Assembly: GCF_001662875.1 (NCBI RefSeq)
Contig: NZ_JPVZ01000008.1
Span: 94,756 to 158,755 of the forward strand
Direction of reading: 5' to 3'
From: Thalassospira tepidiphila MCCC 1A03514
GTDB taxonomy: Bacteria > Pseudomonadota > Alphaproteobacteria > Rhodospirillales > Thalassospiraceae
DNA length: 64,000 nt
Both the position numbers and the translations under genes were made by a program. This document shows positions 49,328-60,000 of this stretch, piece by piece (the stretch's first letter is position 1; each line of letters opens with the position of its first letter). The notes under the pieces are model-generated. The model saw nothing but the letters and a program-made list of their open reading frames with translations. It did not search any database and was not told where the DNA came from.

Positions 49328-50467
49328 TTACATCGAGCATTCCGACGCATAGGCGTCAGAGTGATCCGTCAGCGCCGTACCAATGATCTTGTTGGTCAGC
49401 ACATCGCCTTCTTTGACGACTTCACGGACATACAGATCCTGGATCGGATGCTGGTTCGGACCGAAAGTGAACTTGCCGCGCACGGAATTGAAATCAGCCG
49501 CACGCAGGGCTTCACGGAAGGCATCCTTGTCCGAAATGCTTGCCTTATCCATCGCCGACAGCAGCAGATTGGCGGTATCGAAGCCAAACGATGCATAGAG
49601 CGACGGCAGACGACCATATTCAGCCTGGAAGGTCTCAACGAAAGCCGCGTTGGTCGGATTGTCGATGTCTTTCGACCAGTTCGAGGTGTTTTTCACACCA
49701 AGTGCTGCGTCACCAACGGCACCGAGGATGCCCTGATCCATCGAGAAGGCCGGACCAATCAGCGGCTTGTCGACGCCAGACTGGGCATACTGCTTCATGA
49801 ACGCGATGCCCATGCCGCCCGGCAGGAAGAAGAATACATGATCCGCATCTGATGCACGAATTTGTGCAATTTCAGCTGCGTAGTCGGTTTGGCCAAGCTT
49901 GGTGTAAACTTCGTTGGTGATATCGCCAAAGAAGAAGCGCTTGAAGCCGGTCAGTGAATCTTTACCTGCCGGATAGTTCGGGGCAAGGATGAACGCCTTT
50001 TCATAACCCGCACTCGAAGCATAGCCACCAGCGGCTTCATGCAGGTTGTCGTTCTGATAGGATACGCTGAAATAGTTCTTGTTGCAGCCCTTGCCTGCCA
50101 GCTGCGACGGTGCCGCGTTAACCGACATGTAGATCTTGTCCTGAGCCACAGCAGACGGCACAACCGCCATCGCAAGGTTCGACCAGATGATACCTGTCAG
50201 AACATCAACCTTGTCCTGCTGGATCATTTTATCGGCCAGCTGAACCGCGATATCCGGTTTGCGCTGATCGTCTTCGATTACGACTTCAAGATCAGGATTG
50301 TTTGCCTGTTTGACAGCAAGCATAAAGCCGTCACGTGCATCAATACCAAGCCCTGCACCACCGCCAGAAAGTGTGGTGATCATACCCACCTTGACCGGCT
50401 CTGCCTGCGCAGCTCCGGCTGCAAGCAAAGCAGCAGCTGCTGCGATGGTTGTCTTAATACCCTTCAT
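49328..50467 (-). CDS. livK: Branched-chain-type ABC transporter substrate-binding protein
   Basis: A 379-residue periplasmic binding protein (Peripla_BP_6): signal peptide with cleavage at AQA near residue 22, then VKVGMITTLSGGGAGLGIDARDG, FDTANLLLSAM and a two-lobe fold. GGAGG lies before the ATG. It is first of the liv genes and 137 nt after kynA in the same direction; no terminator is visible between them. Operon context suggests an aromatic amine or amino acid ligand such as tryptophan, kynurenine or anthranilate. Confidence 0.86.
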   Translation of the reverse strand: MKGIKTTIAAAAALLAAGAAQAEPVKVGMITTLSGGGAGLGIDARDGFMLAVKQANNPDLEVVIEDDQRKPDIAVQLADKMIQQDKVDVLTGIIWSNLAMAVVPSAVAQDKIYMSVNAAPSQLAGKGCNKNYFSVSYQNDNLHEAAGGYASSAGYEKAFILAPNYPAGKDSLTGFKRFFFGDITNEVYTKLGQTDYAAEIAQIRASDADHVFFFLPGGMGIAFMKQYAQSGVDKPLIGPAFSMDQGILGAVGDAALGVKNTSNWSKDIDNPTNAAFVETFQAEYGRLPSLYASFGFDTANLLLSAMDKASISDKDAFREALRAADFNSVRGKFTFGPNQHPIQDLYVREVVKEGDVLTNKIIGTALTDHSDAYASECSM

Positions 50468-50604
50468 TTAAGCCTCCGTGTTTATACAATTTTTCATTTA
50501 GCAACACGTTGATCCCGCGACATTTATGTCTTTATGCGTCACGGTTTTAGTGAACCTGATGCCTGCCCCTGATTTTGCAGTATTTGCATCCGGTCCGTCC
50601 ATCC

Positions 50605-51453
50605 TCAAAGCGCGGTTCTAACCCGCCAGAGTTCCGGAAACAGTTCTACTTCCAACATTTTCTTCAGGTAACTGACGCCTCCCGTGCCGCCAGTGCCACG
50701 CTTGAACCCGATCACGCGTTCGACCGTCGTGACATGGTTAAAGCGCCATCGCCGGAAATAGTCTTCAAAATCGACCAGCTTTTCCGCCAATTCATAAAGC
50801 GACCAGTATTTACCCGGATCGCTGTAAACCTTTTGCCAGGCGGCGATCACCGCATCATCAGCCAAATAGGGTGCCGAAACATCACGGTTCAGAACGTCCG
50901 CTGGCACCTCAATCCCGTCTTCTGCATTCAGCAGGCAAAGGGCTTCGTCATAAAGGCTTGGTGTTGCCAGCTCCGCCTTGAGCATTTCGGTAATGTCTTC
51001 GCGGTGCGCATGTGGGCGCAACATGGCATGATTGCGATTGCCCAGCATGAATTCGATCAGGCGATACTGATAGGACTGGAACCCTGATGACGGGCCAAGC
51101 GCATCGCGAAATGTCGTATAATCGCTTGGCGTCATGGTGCGAAGGACATCCCATGCGTTGTTCAGCTGTTCGAAAATGCGCGACACACGCGCCAGCATCT
51201 TGAACGCCGGGCGCAGATCACCACCATGGATCGCCTTGCGGGCCGCACTGATTTCGCGAATGGCAAGCTTCATCCAAAGTTCGGACGTCTGGTGCTGAAT
51301 GATGAAAAGCATCTCATCATGGGCATCCGATTGCGGATGCTGGGCCGTCAGGATCGCATCAAGTGACAGATAATCCCCATAGGACATCTGATCGGAGAAA
51401 TCCGTGCGCGCACCTTCCGTGCTTGGATCATATGGCGAGGTCTGCTTTGCCAT
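50605..51453 (-). CDS. kynA: Tryptophan 2,3-dioxygenase
   Basis: A 282-residue heme enzyme that opens the indole ring of L-tryptophan to N-formylkynurenine. The heme-ligand His240 is in [16 protein letters not shown], and [16 protein letters not shown] is the substrate-ammonium/ carboxylate loop. Distal His54 in [12 protein letters not shown] and YRLIEF complete the pocket. Normal length for the bacterial tetrameric enzyme. It lies one nucleotide after kynU and acts first in the pathway, followed by the formamidase at 60.0 kb. Confidence 0.96.
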   Translation of the reverse strand: MAKQTSPYDPSTEGARTDFSDQMSYGDYLSLDAILTAQHPQSDAHDEMLFIIQHQTSELWMKLAIREISAARKAIHGGDLRPAFKMLARVSRIFEQLNNAWDVLRTMTPSDYTTFRDALGPSSGFQSYQYRLIEFMLGNRNHAMLRPHAHREDITEMLKAELATPSLYDEALCLLNAEDGIEVPADVLNRDVSAPYLADDAVIAAWQKVYSDPGKYWSLYELAEKLVDFEDYFRRWRFNHVTTVERVIGFKRGTGGTGGVSYLKKMLEVELFPELWRVRTAL

Positions 51454-51454
51454 C

Positions 51455-52648
51455 TCAGGTCACCGCATTGCGTTTGTGGAATTCCGGCTTGTCCCAAGCA
51501 CGGGTTTCCATGATTTCAGCCAAAATTTTCACCGCACCATCAACATCACCCTCGTCGATATAAAGCGGGGTAAAGCCAAAGCGGATGACATCCGGTGCGC
51601 GGAAGTCACCAATCACACCGCGCGCAATCAAGGCCTGCATGACGGCATAGCCCTGATCAAACTTGAACGACACCTGCGATCCACGTTCTTGGGGATTGCG
51701 CGGGCTTGCCAGTTCCAGCATCGGGCAATTTGCCTCGACCCCGGCGATGAATTGTTCACACAGCTCAATACTGCGTTTGCGGATATCGGCCATGTCAACG
51801 CCGTCCCATGCCTTCATGGCTTCTTCCAACACGGTCATCTGAATGACCGGCGGTGTGCCGACACGCATGCGCGACACATCCGGTGCCGGGGTGTAATCGG
51901 GATCAAAGGCAAAGGGTGCGGCGTGCCCCAACCAACCCGAAAGCGCCGGACGGGCGACCTTGGCATGATCAGGCCGGACATAGATAAAGGCCGGCGCACC
52001 GGGACCGCCATTCAGATACTTGTACGTACAGCCCACCGCGAAATCGGCATTGCATCCCGCCAGATCAACCGGCACAGCCCCGGCCGAGTGCGCCAAGTCC
52101 CAGATCACCAGCGCACCAGCGGCATGCGCCAGATCGGTAAGGCGTTTCATGTCGTGCATGCGCCCGGTGCGGTAATCCACCTGGGTCAGCATCAGCACCG
52201 CCAGATCCTCGTTGATCAGGCTTTCGACATCTTCCGGGTTCGGTGTTTTCAACACATGACCACGATCAAGCGACTTGATCAGGCCATCTGCCATATAAAG
52301 ATCGGTCGGGAAGTTGCCATTATCAGAAACGATTACCTTGCGATCCGGGCGCATTTCAAGTGCACTTGCAAGCGCCTGATAGACCTTGATCGACAGGGTA
52401 TCGCCCATCACCACAGTACCGGGTGCCGCCCCGATCAAACGTGCGACAAGATTGCCGACACGTTCGGGTTGCTCCATCCACTTGGCATCGTTCCAGCCAC
52501 GGATCAGCATTTCCCCCCATTCCTGTTCGATCATCTCCTTGGCACGGTTTTCCGCCGTTTTCGGCAGCACGCCAAGCGAGTTCCCATCAAGGTAAATCAC
52601 ACCTTCCGGGATATGGAACAGGGATTTGGTGGCGGCAAAGTCGGTCAT
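51455..52648 (-). CDS. kynU: Kynureninase
   Basis: A 397-residue PLP fold-type I enzyme cleaving L-kynurenine to anthranilate and L-alanine. The PLP lysine is Lys210 in [16 protein letters not shown], the pyridine Asp is in [11 protein letters not shown], and [12 protein letters not shown] is the family N-terminal block. It overlaps the CoA ligase gene by 4 nt and abuts kynA, so the three are translated together. Anthranilate is the substrate of the adjacent ligase. Confidence 0.96.
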   Translation of the reverse strand: MTDFAATKSLFHIPEGVIYLDGNSLGVLPKTAENRAKEMIEQEWGEMLIRGWNDAKWMEQPERVGNLVARLIGAAPGTVVMGDTLSIKVYQALASALEMRPDRKVIVSDNGNFPTDLYMADGLIKSLDRGHVLKTPNPEDVESLINEDLAVLMLTQVDYRTGRMHDMKRLTDLAHAAGALVIWDLAHSAGAVPVDLAGCNADFAVGCTYKYLNGGPGAPAFIYVRPDHAKVARPALSGWLGHAAPFAFDPDYTPAPDVSRMRVGTPPVIQMTVLEEAMKAWDGVDMADIRKRSIELCEQFIAGVEANCPMLELASPRNPQERGSQVSFKFDQGYAVMQALIARGVIGDFRAPDVIRFGFTPLYIDEGDVDGAVKILAEIMETRAWDKPEFHKRNAVT

Positions 52649-54270
52649 GCAGACGGTTCCTGTTTCAATCTGAAGCGCTGGATTTTTCCAGTCGCGGTTT
52701 TTGGCAACGCCTCGATAAAGACGACGGAGCGCGGATATTTAAACGGCGCGATGGTCGCTTTTACATGATCCTGAAGCGCTTTGGCCATCTCGGGCGTTGG
52801 GTCGAAGCCTTCTGCCAGGACAATATGGGCCTGAACGATCGTTCCGCGTTCTTCATCGGGTGCGCCAACAACCGCACATTCCGCCACCGACGCATGTGCC
52901 AGCAAGGCGGCCTCGACCTCTGGCCCGGCGATGTTATAGCCCGAAGACACGATCATATCGTCGTTGCGTGCCGCGAAATGATAGTAGCCGTCTTCATCAA
53001 CAAAGAACGCATCCCCCGTCAGGTTCCAGCCGTCGCGGACATAGACGCTCTGGCGCACGTCATCCAGATAACGACATCCCGTGGGACCGCGCACCGCAAG
53101 GCGCCCGACGGTTCCGACCGGCACTTCGTTCATTTTATCATCGACAATCTTGGCTTCGTATCCGGTTACCGGACGGCCTGTGCAGGCCGGGTGGCTGTCA
53201 CCGAACCGGTTGGAAATAAAGATATGGAGCATCTCGGTCGCACCGATGCCATCAAGCATCGGCTTGCCGGTTTTTGCCATCCACGCTTCATAGACCGGGG
53301 CTGGCAGGGTTTCACCTGCCGACACGGCGGCGCGCAGTGATGACAGATCAGCACCATCTTCCATGGCTGATAACATCACCCGGTACGCGGTCGGTGCGGT
53401 GAAACACACGGTCGCCTTATAGGTTTCGATAATTTCGATCATGTTGGGCGGCGATGCCTTTTCAAGCAAGGTCGCCGTCGCCCCGAACCGCAGCGGAAAG
53501 ATCGCAAGCCCGCCAAGCCCGAATGTAAAGGCGAGCGGCGGAGAGCCGACAAACACGTCATCAGGGGTGACATTCAGCACTTCCTTGGCATAGCCATCAG
53601 CAATGATCAGAAGATCCCGGTGGAAATGCATGGTCGCCTTCGGACTGCCGGTGGTGCCCGAGGTAAAGCCGAGCAAGGCAACATCATCGCGCCCGGTCTT
53701 GACCGCTTCGAACTTGACCGATTTGGTCAGCGCAATGCGATCAAGCTCCGCGTCATGATTGGCCGTACCGTCAAAGCCGATCACCTTTTTAAGGAACTTG
53801 CTGTCCTTGGCACACGCCACCAGTTCATCCATCAGGCGCGTGTCGCACAGGGCAAATTCGATCTCGGCCTTGTCAACGATCTGACCCAACTCACCCGCAC
53901 GGAGCATCGGCATGGTATTGACCACAACCGCCCCGGCCTTGGTCGCGGCCAGCCAGCAGGCCACCATGGCCGGGTTGTTGGCCGACCGGATCAGGATGCG
54001 ATTACCCGGTTTGACGCCGTAATCCTCAGCCAGTGCATGGGCGATCCGGTTGGTCCAGTCTGCCAGTTCCTTATAGGTACGCTGGCGCCCATTGCCGATC
54101 AGGGCGGTGTTATCGCCAAATCCCTGTTCGACCATTTTGTCGGTCAGTTCGACCCCGGCATTCAGATATTCGGGATAATCAAACCCATCCAGATTGATAT
54201 CCGGCCATTCTGCAAACGGGGGTAACTTATCCCGTGTGAAGCTATCGGTATGTGCGGTTGGTCCGAGCAT
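52645..54270 (-). CDS. abmG: 2-aminobenzoate--CoA ligase
   Basis: A 541-residue ANL-superfamily acyl-CoA synthetase. It has the P-loop-like FTSGTTGSPKATMH (about 185-198), YDDMIVSSGYNIAGPEVE for the hinge, and the catalytic Lys in KTATGKIQRFRL at the C-terminus. It belongs to the benzoate-CoA ligase group. Between kynureninase and the 2-aminobenzoyl-CoA hydroxylase gene, activation of anthranilate is the most economical assignment. 25 nt separate it from the acyl-CoA dehydrogenase gene. Benzoate or 3-hydroxyanthranilate cannot be excluded from sequence. Confidence 0.85.
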   Translation of the reverse strand: MLGPTAHTDSFTRDKLPPFAEWPDINLDGFDYPEYLNAGVELTDKMVEQGFGDNTALIGNGRQRTYKELADWTNRIAHALAEDYGVKPGNRILIRSANNPAMVACWLAATKAGAVVVNTMPMLRAGELGQIVDKAEIEFALCDTRLMDELVACAKDSKFLKKVIGFDGTANHDAELDRIALTKSVKFEAVKTGRDDVALLGFTSGTTGSPKATMHFHRDLLIIADGYAKEVLNVTPDDVFVGSPPLAFTFGLGGLAIFPLRFGATATLLEKASPPNMIEIIETYKATVCFTAPTAYRVMLSAMEDGADLSSLRAAVSAGETLPAPVYEAWMAKTGKPMLDGIGATEMLHIFISNRFGDSHPACTGRPVTGYEAKIVDDKMNEVPVGTVGRLAVRGPTGCRYLDDVRQSVYVRDGWNLTGDAFFVDEDGYYHFAARNDDMIVSSGYNIAGPEVEAALLAHASVAECAVVGAPDEERGTIVQAHIVLAEGFDPTPEMAKALQDHVKATIAPFKYPRSVVFIEALPKTATGKIQRFRLKQEPSA

Positions 54271-54295
54271 TGTGAAGTCCCTGATACAGCCATTA

Positions 54296-55447
54296 TTACG
54301 CCAGCGTTTGCCGTGCGATGATTATTTTCTGGACGTCGGATGCGCCTTCATAAATACGAAGGGCGCGAATTTCCCGGTAAAGCGATTCAACGATGTGCCC
54401 GCTGCGCACACCATCGCCGCCATGAATTTGCACCGCCTTATCAATGACGGTTTGTGCATGATCGGTTGAATAAAGTTTGGCCATCGCCGCCTCGCGACTA
54501 ACCCGCGCAGCACCACTGTCCTTAAGCCAGGCGGCGCGATACACCAGAAGGGCGGAGGCATCGATATCAAGCGCCATGTCCGCGACATGCCCCTGAACCA
54601 TCTGCAAATCAAAAAGCGGTGCACCAAACAGTTCGCGTTCCTGAACGCGGGTGATGGTTTCATCAAGTGCGCGACGCGCAAAGCCAAGGGCGGCTGCGGC
54701 AACGGTCGATCGGAAAACATCCAAAACCGACATCGCGATCTTGAACCCATCCCCACCCTTGCCCATCAGGGCGGATGCCGGAATACGGCAATCGGTAAAT
54801 TTCAAACGTGCCAACGGATGCGGGGCGATGGTGTGCAGGCGTTCCGCGATTTCAAAGCCGGGCACGTTCGCCGGCACGATGAAGGCCGACAGCCCCTTGG
54901 CACCCGGTGCCTCGCCGGTGCGGGCAAAGACGCAATAGAAATCGGCAATGCCACCGTTGGAAATCCAGGTTTTTTCACCGTTCAGGACGAAATCATCGCC
55001 ATCACGCTTTGCCTCAAGCGCGATATTTGCAACGTCCGAGCCCGATTGCGGTTCGGTCAGTGCAAAGGCGGCAATCGCCTTGCCGGAACGAACTTTTGGC
55101 AACCAATTATCTTTCTGGTCGTCTGTTCCGAACAAGGAGATTGCGCCACTCCCCAACCCTTGCATCGCAAAAGAAAAATCAGCAAGCCCGTCATAACGCG
55201 CCAGTGTTTCACGGATCAGGCAAAGCGATCTGACATCAAGCTTTGATCCCGCGTCAGCCGGATCAATCGCGGCATGACGCAACCAGTCGCCACTGGCCAG
55301 ACGTGCGACAAGATCGCGACAGGCCGCATCGACATCCTCGTGATTGATGCCCTTGATGTTGGCCGCGGCCCAATCATCAAGCTTTGCCGCCAGTTCACGA
55401 TGGCGGTCTTCAAAGAATGGCCAATCAAGATAGGTCTTATCTGCCAT
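54296..55447 (-). CDS. Acyl-CoA dehydrogenase, probable alicyclic-CoA step
   Basis: A 383-residue FAD enzyme: [15 protein letters not shown] and [19 protein letters not shown] form the flavin/substrate site, and the catalytic base is Glu367 in [12 protein letters not shown]. The glutaryl/isobutyryl-type placement of the base is kept. In this operon it probably desaturates a cyclohexane-carboxyl-CoA intermediate formed after ring reduction of 2-aminobenzoyl-CoA. It overlaps the hydratase-like gene by one nucleotide (TGATG). Confidence 0.86.
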   Translation of the reverse strand: MADKTYLDWPFFEDRHRELAAKLDDWAAANIKGINHEDVDAACRDLVARLASGDWLRHAAIDPADAGSKLDVRSLCLIRETLARYDGLADFSFAMQGLGSGAISLFGTDDQKDNWLPKVRSGKAIAAFALTEPQSGSDVANIALEAKRDGDDFVLNGEKTWISNGGIADFYCVFARTGEAPGAKGLSAFIVPANVPGFEIAERLHTIAPHPLARLKFTDCRIPASALMGKGGDGFKIAMSVLDVFRSTVAAAALGFARRALDETITRVQERELFGAPLFDLQMVQGHVADMALDIDASALLVYRAAWLKDSGAARVSREAAMAKLYSTDHAQTVIDKAVQIHGGDGVRSGHIVESLYREIRALRIYEGASDVQKIIIARQTLA

Positions 55448-56259
55448 CAGTCGCCCTCGAAAACCGGTTTTTCCTTGGCAACGAATGCCTTGTAGGCGCG
55501 ATTGAAATCCTCGGTCTGCATGCAGATCGCCTGTGCCTGTGCTTCGGCCTCAATCGCCTGCTCGATCGACATGTTCCATTCCTGGGCCAGCATGGTTTTG
55601 GTCATCATGTGACCAAAGTTCGGGCCTTGGGAAATGCGGGTCGCAAGGGCAATAGCCTCTGCCTCAAGCACGTCCGCTTCGACCAAACGATTATAAAAGC
55701 CCCAACGCTCGCCTTCCTCTGCCGACATGGATCGGCCGGTATAAAGAAGCTCTGCCGCGCGGCCCTGTCCGATGATGCGTGGCAGGATGGCACATGCCCC
55801 CATGTCACATCCGGCAAGCCCGACCCGGGTAAACAGGAACGCGGTTTTCGATGCCGCTGTCGCCAGTCGCAGATCAGATGCCATGGCAATGATCGCCCCG
55901 GCCCCGACACAAACACCGTCGACCGCAGCAATCACCGGCTTGCCACAACCAATGATCGCCTTGACCAGATCACCGGTCATGCGGGTGAATTCCAGAAGGC
56001 CCTTCATGTCCTTGTCGATAAGCGGGCCGATGATGTCATGCACATCCCCGCCAGAGCAGAAATTGCCCCCGTTCGAGCCAAACACGACCGCGTTGACGTC
56101 ATCGGCATAGACCAGATCGCGGAATGTGTCGCGAAGCTCGGCATAACTTTCAAAGGTCAGCGGGTTCTTGCGATCCGGGCGATCAAGCGAAATGACCGCG
56201 ACGTCGCCTTCCATCCGCCAGTTGAAGTGTTTAGGCGTGATGTTTGCCATCTTAGTCAT
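55447..56259 (-). CDS. Enoyl-CoA hydratase/isomerase family protein, atypical active site
   Basis: A 270-residue crotonase-fold protein. The two oxyanion-hole segments are present ([11 protein letters not shown] and [11 protein letters not shown]). The usual catalytic Glu pair is not: where normal hydratases read PEVxLGL, this one has [13 protein letters not shown]. That suggests chemistry other than water addition, possibly hydrolytic ring opening as in ketocyclohexane-CoA hydrolases of the same fold. It overlaps marR by 8 nt and the acyl-CoA dehydrogenase by 1 nt. Confidence 0.82.
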   Translation of the reverse strand: MTKMANITPKHFNWRMEGDVAVISLDRPDRKNPLTFESYAELRDTFRDLVYADDVNAVVFGSNGGNFCSGGDVHDIIGPLIDKDMKGLLEFTRMTGDLVKAIIGCGKPVIAAVDGVCVGAGAIIAMASDLRLATAASKTAFLFTRVGLAGCDMGACAILPRIIGQGRAAELLYTGRSMSAEEGERWGFYNRLVEADVLEAEAIALATRISQGPNFGHMMTKTMLAQEWNMSIEQAIEAEAQAQAICMQTEDFNRAYKAFVAKEKPVFEGD

Positions 56260-56752
56260 GGTGGGGCGCCTCGTTATGATGGGAAATGTTGCGCAGGATG
56301 CGGATCAGGGCATCGGCATCGCCAGACGACAAATCGGAAAACAGGTCCGAAACCCAACCTTCATGTACCAGCGCACGTTCAGCGAAATCTTTTTCACCCG
56401 CCGGGGTCAGGCGGACAATCGATGCCCGACGATCATTTTCGACCGGCATGCGAACAACCAATCCCTCCGCCACCAGACGATCAACGATCCCGGTGACATT
56501 GCCGTTTGATACCATCAGCGACTTTGAAAGCTCGCTCATGCGCATGCCATCGCGTTCGCGATAAAGGGCGGCCAATACGTCAAAGCGAGGCAAGGTTGAT
56601 CCGAACTCAAGGCGCATCTTTTCACGCAACTCGCCTTCGATCTTGCGCGACACCTTCAGGATTTGCAGCCAGGCGCGTAACCGTGCCTTCGACAGATCAG
56701 AGGTTTCATTTCCTGCCCGTTCGGAAAGTGCTTCGGATTTGTTCATGTTCAT
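56252..56752 (-). CDS. MarR-family transcriptional regulator
   Basis: A 166-residue winged-helix regulator. It has the HTH and wing in [27 protein letters not shown] (quoted in part: [12 protein letters not shown]), [20 protein letters not shown], and flanking dimerisation helices. Members of this type (BadR, HcaR, CinR-like) often sense aromatic CoA thioesters. Encoded inside the operon, overlapping the SDR gene by 4 nt and the hydratase gene by 8 nt. GGAGGAGAAG precedes the ATG at 56752. Likely target: the 59.8-60.0 kb divergent promoter. Confidence 0.9.
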   Translation of the reverse strand: MNMNKSEALSERAGNETSDLSKARLRAWLQILKVSRKIEGELREKMRLEFGSTLPRFDVLAALYRERDGMRMSELSKSLMVSNGNVTGIVDRLVAEGLVVRMPVENDRRASIVRLTPAGEKDFAERALVHEGWVSDLFSDLSSGDADALIRILRNISHHNEAPHHD

Positions 56753-57507
56753 ACTTCTCCTCCCGAAACGGAAATCGTCTGTCCCGTTATCGATGCCGCC
56801 TTGGGGCTGCAAAGCCACATGACGGTTTCAGCAACCTCTTCAGGCTGAATGAACCGGTTTTGCGGATTGATTTTGGCAAGGCTTGCGCGCGCGGCGTCCT
56901 TGCTCATGCCGGTTTTGGCAACGATGTTTTCCACCGACTTTTCCAACATCGGGGTTTCCATGAAGCCCGGACAAACCGCATTGATCGTGATCGGACTGGT
57001 GGCCAACTCTGCCGCCATTCCCTTGACCATGCCGACAACGCCATGCTTTGCCGCACAATACGCCGTGACATAGGCATAGCCCTTAAGTCCGGCGGTCGAG
57101 GCGATTGAAATCAGCCGCCCCGGCTTGGTCTTGTCCATTGCGGCCAACCCTTCGCGAAACGTCAAAAACGTCCCAGTCAGATTGACATCCATGGTCCGCT
57201 GCCAAAGATCGACTGACGTTTTGCCAATCGGTGCACTTTCGGCCATGCCGGCATTGGCGATCACCAGATCAGGGGTACCGACCACATCGACCATGGTCGT
57301 GAACATATCTTGCACTGATGTTTCATCGGTGACATCGGCCACGATGGCAGTGATGTTTTGATGTTCGGCAACCTCGGCCAGCACATCTGATCGCCGTCCG
57401 GATACCACAACCTTCACCCCGGCATCGGCAAGCATCCTGGCCATCACGGCCCCGACACCAGAACCGCCGCCGGTGATCAATGCGTTATGAACGGCAAGAT
57501 CGCTCAT
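56749..57507 (-). CDS. SDR dehydrogenase, probable 3-hydroxyacyl-CoA step
   Basis: A 252-residue short-chain dehydrogenase: cofactor loop TGGGSGVG, VIANAGMAESAP, catalytic Ser in SIASTAGLKGYAYV, Tyr/Lys in YCAAKHG, and CPGFMETPM. Resembles 3-hydroxybutyrate/3-hydroxyacyl-CoA dehydrogenases. It lies 6 nt after the 2-aminobenzoyl-CoA monooxygenase gene and overlaps marR, so it probably reduces or oxidises an alicyclic hydroxy/keto-CoA intermediate of the anthranilate route. The exact substrate is unknown. Confidence 0.83.
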   Translation of the reverse strand: MSDLAVHNALITGGGSGVGAVMARMLADAGVKVVVSGRRSDVLAEVAEHQNITAIVADVTDETSVQDMFTTMVDVVGTPDLVIANAGMAESAPIGKTSVDLWQRTMDVNLTGTFLTFREGLAAMDKTKPGRLISIASTAGLKGYAYVTAYCAAKHGVVGMVKGMAAELATSPITINAVCPGFMETPMLEKSVENIVAKTGMSKDAARASLAKINPQNRFIQPEEVAETVMWLCSPKAASITGQTISVSGGEV

Positions 57508-57513
57508 CGGTGC

Positions 57514-59808
57514 TTATACCTTTCCGGTCATGGTTTCTGCCCGCTCGGCCAGACGGCACATCTGATCACGCCCGGCATAGTATGGCGCCGGCCAGTTTTC
57601 GGTGCGATTGCCAAGGCTGGCTGCCTGATGCAGCGTCCAATACGGATTGGCCAAATGCGGTCGCGCCAGACAAACAAGGTCAGCACGCCCGGCCATCAGG
57701 ATCGAATTGACGTGATCGGCCTCATAGATATTGCCAACCGCCATGGTCGGAATACCGGCCTCGTTGCGGATACGGTCGGAAAACGGTGTCTGGAACATGC
57801 GACCATAGACCGGCTTGGCATCCGTTGTCGTCTGCCCCGCCGAAACGTCACAAATATCGACGTCATTGGCTTTCAGCATCCGGGCAATCTCAACCGCTTC
57901 TTCGGGCGTAATCCCCGCATCACCGACCCAGTCATTGGCCGAAATACGCACCGACATCGGCTTGTTTTTGGGCCATGCCGCACGAACGGCATTGATGACT
58001 TCAAGCGGATAACGCATCCGGTTTTCAAGCGATCCGCCATATTCGTCATCGCGGACATTGCTGACCGGGCTGATGAAGGATGACAGAAGATAACCATGCG
58101 CGGCATGAACCTCGATCATGTCAAAGCCTGCGCGATCGGCCATTTGGGCCGATGCAACAAACTGATCACGAACCATATCCATGTCTTCACGCGTCATGGC
58201 CTTGGGCACCGCATTGCGGTCCGACCATGCGATGGCAGATGCCGACATCAGTGGCCAGTTATCATCCTTTAACGGTGCGTCCATTTCTTCCCAACCGAGC
58301 TGGGTCGAACCCTTGCGCCCGGAATGACCGATCTGCATGCAGACCTTGGCCTCAGACTCGCTATGGATGAAATCAGTAATCCGCGCCCAGGCCTTCTCGT
58401 GGCTGGCATCATAGGCACCCGGGCAGCCCGGCGTGATGCGACCTTCGGGCGAGACACAGGTCATTTCGGTATAAACCAGTCCTGCCCCGCCCTTTGCGCG
58501 TTCGGCATAATGCACCAGATGCCAGTCGGTCGGGCAACCATCAACCGCCTTGTACTGTGCCATCGGCGAGACAACGATGCGGTTTTTAAGCGACATGTCG
58601 CGCAACTGATAAGGCACGAACATCGGATGGCGAACCGTCGCACTTTCCGGAAGGCCCGCCTGCGTCTGGAACCATTTTTCCGCACCTTCAAGCCATTTGG
58701 CATCGCGCAGACGCAGGTTTTCGTGACTGATGCGCTGCGATCTGGTCAGAAGAGAATAGGTAAACTGGGTTGGATCAAAATCGAAATAACGTTCGATTTC
58801 CTCGAACCACTCCATCGAGTTGCGCGCAGCCGACTGCAGACGCAGGACCTCAAGACGGCGCTCGTCTTCGTATTTGCCAAAGGCGGACTTGAGGTCACCT
58901 TCGGAATGCAGATAGTTGGCCAGCGCAATCGCGCTTTCAAGCGCGAGCTTGGTCCCCGACCCGATGGAAAAATGCGCCGTCGCCGCCGCATCGCCCATCA
59001 AAACGATGTTCTCATAAGACCAGCTTTTGCAAAGAACACGCGGGAAGCTCAGCCAGGCCGAACCGCGAATATGGTGTGCATTACTGATCAGTTCGTGACC
59101 GCCCAGATGATCCTTGAAGATGTCCTCGCAGGTTGCAATCGACTCTTCCTTGGACATCTCGCCAAAACCATATGCATCCCAGGTTTCCTGGGTGCATTCG
59201 ACGATAAAGGTCGCCGTTTCGTCATCAAACTGATAGGCGTGCGCCCAAACCCAACCCTTGTCGGTTTCCTCAAAGATAAAGGTAAAGGCGTCATCAAATT
59301 TCTGATGCGTTCCCAGCCAGACAAACTTGCATTTGCGGGTATCGATATCAGGCTGGAAATGCTCGGCAAATTCGGTGCGGGTCTTGGAATTCAGGCCATC
59401 ACTGGCAACAACCAGATCGAATTCCTTGGCATAATGGGCAGCACTTTCGGCTTCCGTCTCAAAGCGCAGCTCAACACCCAGTTCACGTGCACGTTCTTGC
59501 AACAGGATCAAAAGCTTTTTGCGGCCGATGCCGCAGAACCCGTGGCCGGTGGAGATTGTCTTTTCGCCGCGATACTGAACCGCGACATCATCCCAATAGG
59601 AAAAGTTGGCGCGAATGGCCTCGGCACTTTTGCCATCATTCTCGGCCAGATTGTCCAGCGTCTCGTCAGACAGCACCACGCCCCAGCCAAATGTGTCATC
59701 TGGCTTGTTGCGCTCAATCACAACAACCTCGTGCGCGGGGTCGCGCAATTTCATCGAGATTCCAAAGTAAAGCCCCGCAGGACCGCCACCCAGACAAGCT
59801 ACTCTCAC
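57514..59808 (-). CDS. abmA: 2-aminobenzoyl-CoA monooxygenase/reductase
   Basis: A 764-residue two-domain flavoenzyme. The N-terminal FAD monooxygenase half has [10 protein letters not shown] (7-16) and the second FAD motif [16 protein letters not shown] (about 271). The C-terminal half from about residue 396 is an Old Yellow Enzyme/FMN reductase domain ([37 protein letters not shown]). This fusion is diagnostic of the enzyme that hydroxylates and then hydrogenates 2-aminobenzoyl-CoA, and of the related salicylyl-CoA 5-hydroxylase. The start is GTG at 59808 with GGAAGGG upstream. First gene of the long - strand operon. Confidence 0.9.
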   Translation of the reverse strand: MRVACLGGGPAGLYFGISMKLRDPAHEVVVIERNKPDDTFGWGVVLSDETLDNLAENDGKSAEAIRANFSYWDDVAVQYRGEKTISTGHGFCGIGRKKLLILLQERARELGVELRFETEAESAAHYAKEFDLVVASDGLNSKTRTEFAEHFQPDIDTRKCKFVWLGTHQKFDDAFTFIFEETDKGWVWAHAYQFDDETATFIVECTQETWDAYGFGEMSKEESIATCEDIFKDHLGGHELISNAHHIRGSAWLSFPRVLCKSWSYENIVLMGDAAATAHFSIGSGTKLALESAIALANYLHSEGDLKSAFGKYEDERRLEVLRLQSAARNSMEWFEEIERYFDFDPTQFTYSLLTRSQRISHENLRLRDAKWLEGAEKWFQTQAGLPESATVRHPMFVPYQLRDMSLKNRIVVSPMAQYKAVDGCPTDWHLVHYAERAKGGAGLVYTEMTCVSPEGRITPGCPGAYDASHEKAWARITDFIHSESEAKVCMQIGHSGRKGSTQLGWEEMDAPLKDDNWPLMSASAIAWSDRNAVPKAMTREDMDMVRDQFVASAQMADRAGFDMIEVHAAHGYLLSSFISPVSNVRDDEYGGSLENRMRYPLEVINAVRAAWPKNKPMSVRISANDWVGDAGITPEEAVEIARMLKANDVDICDVSAGQTTTDAKPVYGRMFQTPFSDRIRNEAGIPTMAVGNIYEADHVNSILMAGRADLVCLARPHLANPYWTLHQAASLGNRTENWPAPYYAGRDQMCRLAERAETMTGKV

Positions 59809-59878
59809 CAGCTTTTCCCTTCCTGATTTGTTTGGTTGTTTCGGGAAACTGATAAAACGGTACGCCTCGAATTCATTT

Positions 59879-59909
59879 ATTTCAAGCACAAATATTTTAG
59901 GTTTGAAAT
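59879..59909. promoter_or_regulatory. 31-bp dyad in the abmA/formamidase divergent region
   Basis: ATTTCAA (59879-59885) and TTGAAAT (59903-59909) are perfect inverted arms 17 nt apart, with AAATATTT at 59890-59897 and again at 59906-59913. The AT-rich dyad overlaps the likely -35 of the + strand promoter and is the best candidate site for the MarR regulator encoded in the operon. Confidence 0.5.
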
Positions 59910-59930
59910 ATTTTCAGATTTGCCTAGACT
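59903..59930 (+). promoter_or_regulatory. Probable sigma-70 promoter of the formamidase operon
   Basis: TTGAAA (59903-59908) and TAGACT (59925-59930) are separated by 16 nt. Transcription would start near 59937, about 64 nt before the ATG at 60001. The -35 lies within the candidate MarR dyad. Confidence 0.45.
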
Positions 59931-60000
59931 CCCTCCCATGATCAGAATGCGCCCGGTGATATCACCAAGCGCCACAACACAGAATTTCAGGGAACCGACC

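Noticed and set aside
58324..59826. A 500-codon open frame antisense to abmA
   Set aside because: Same reason: no domain, no ribosome site, and complete overlap with a well-supported flavoenzyme gene.
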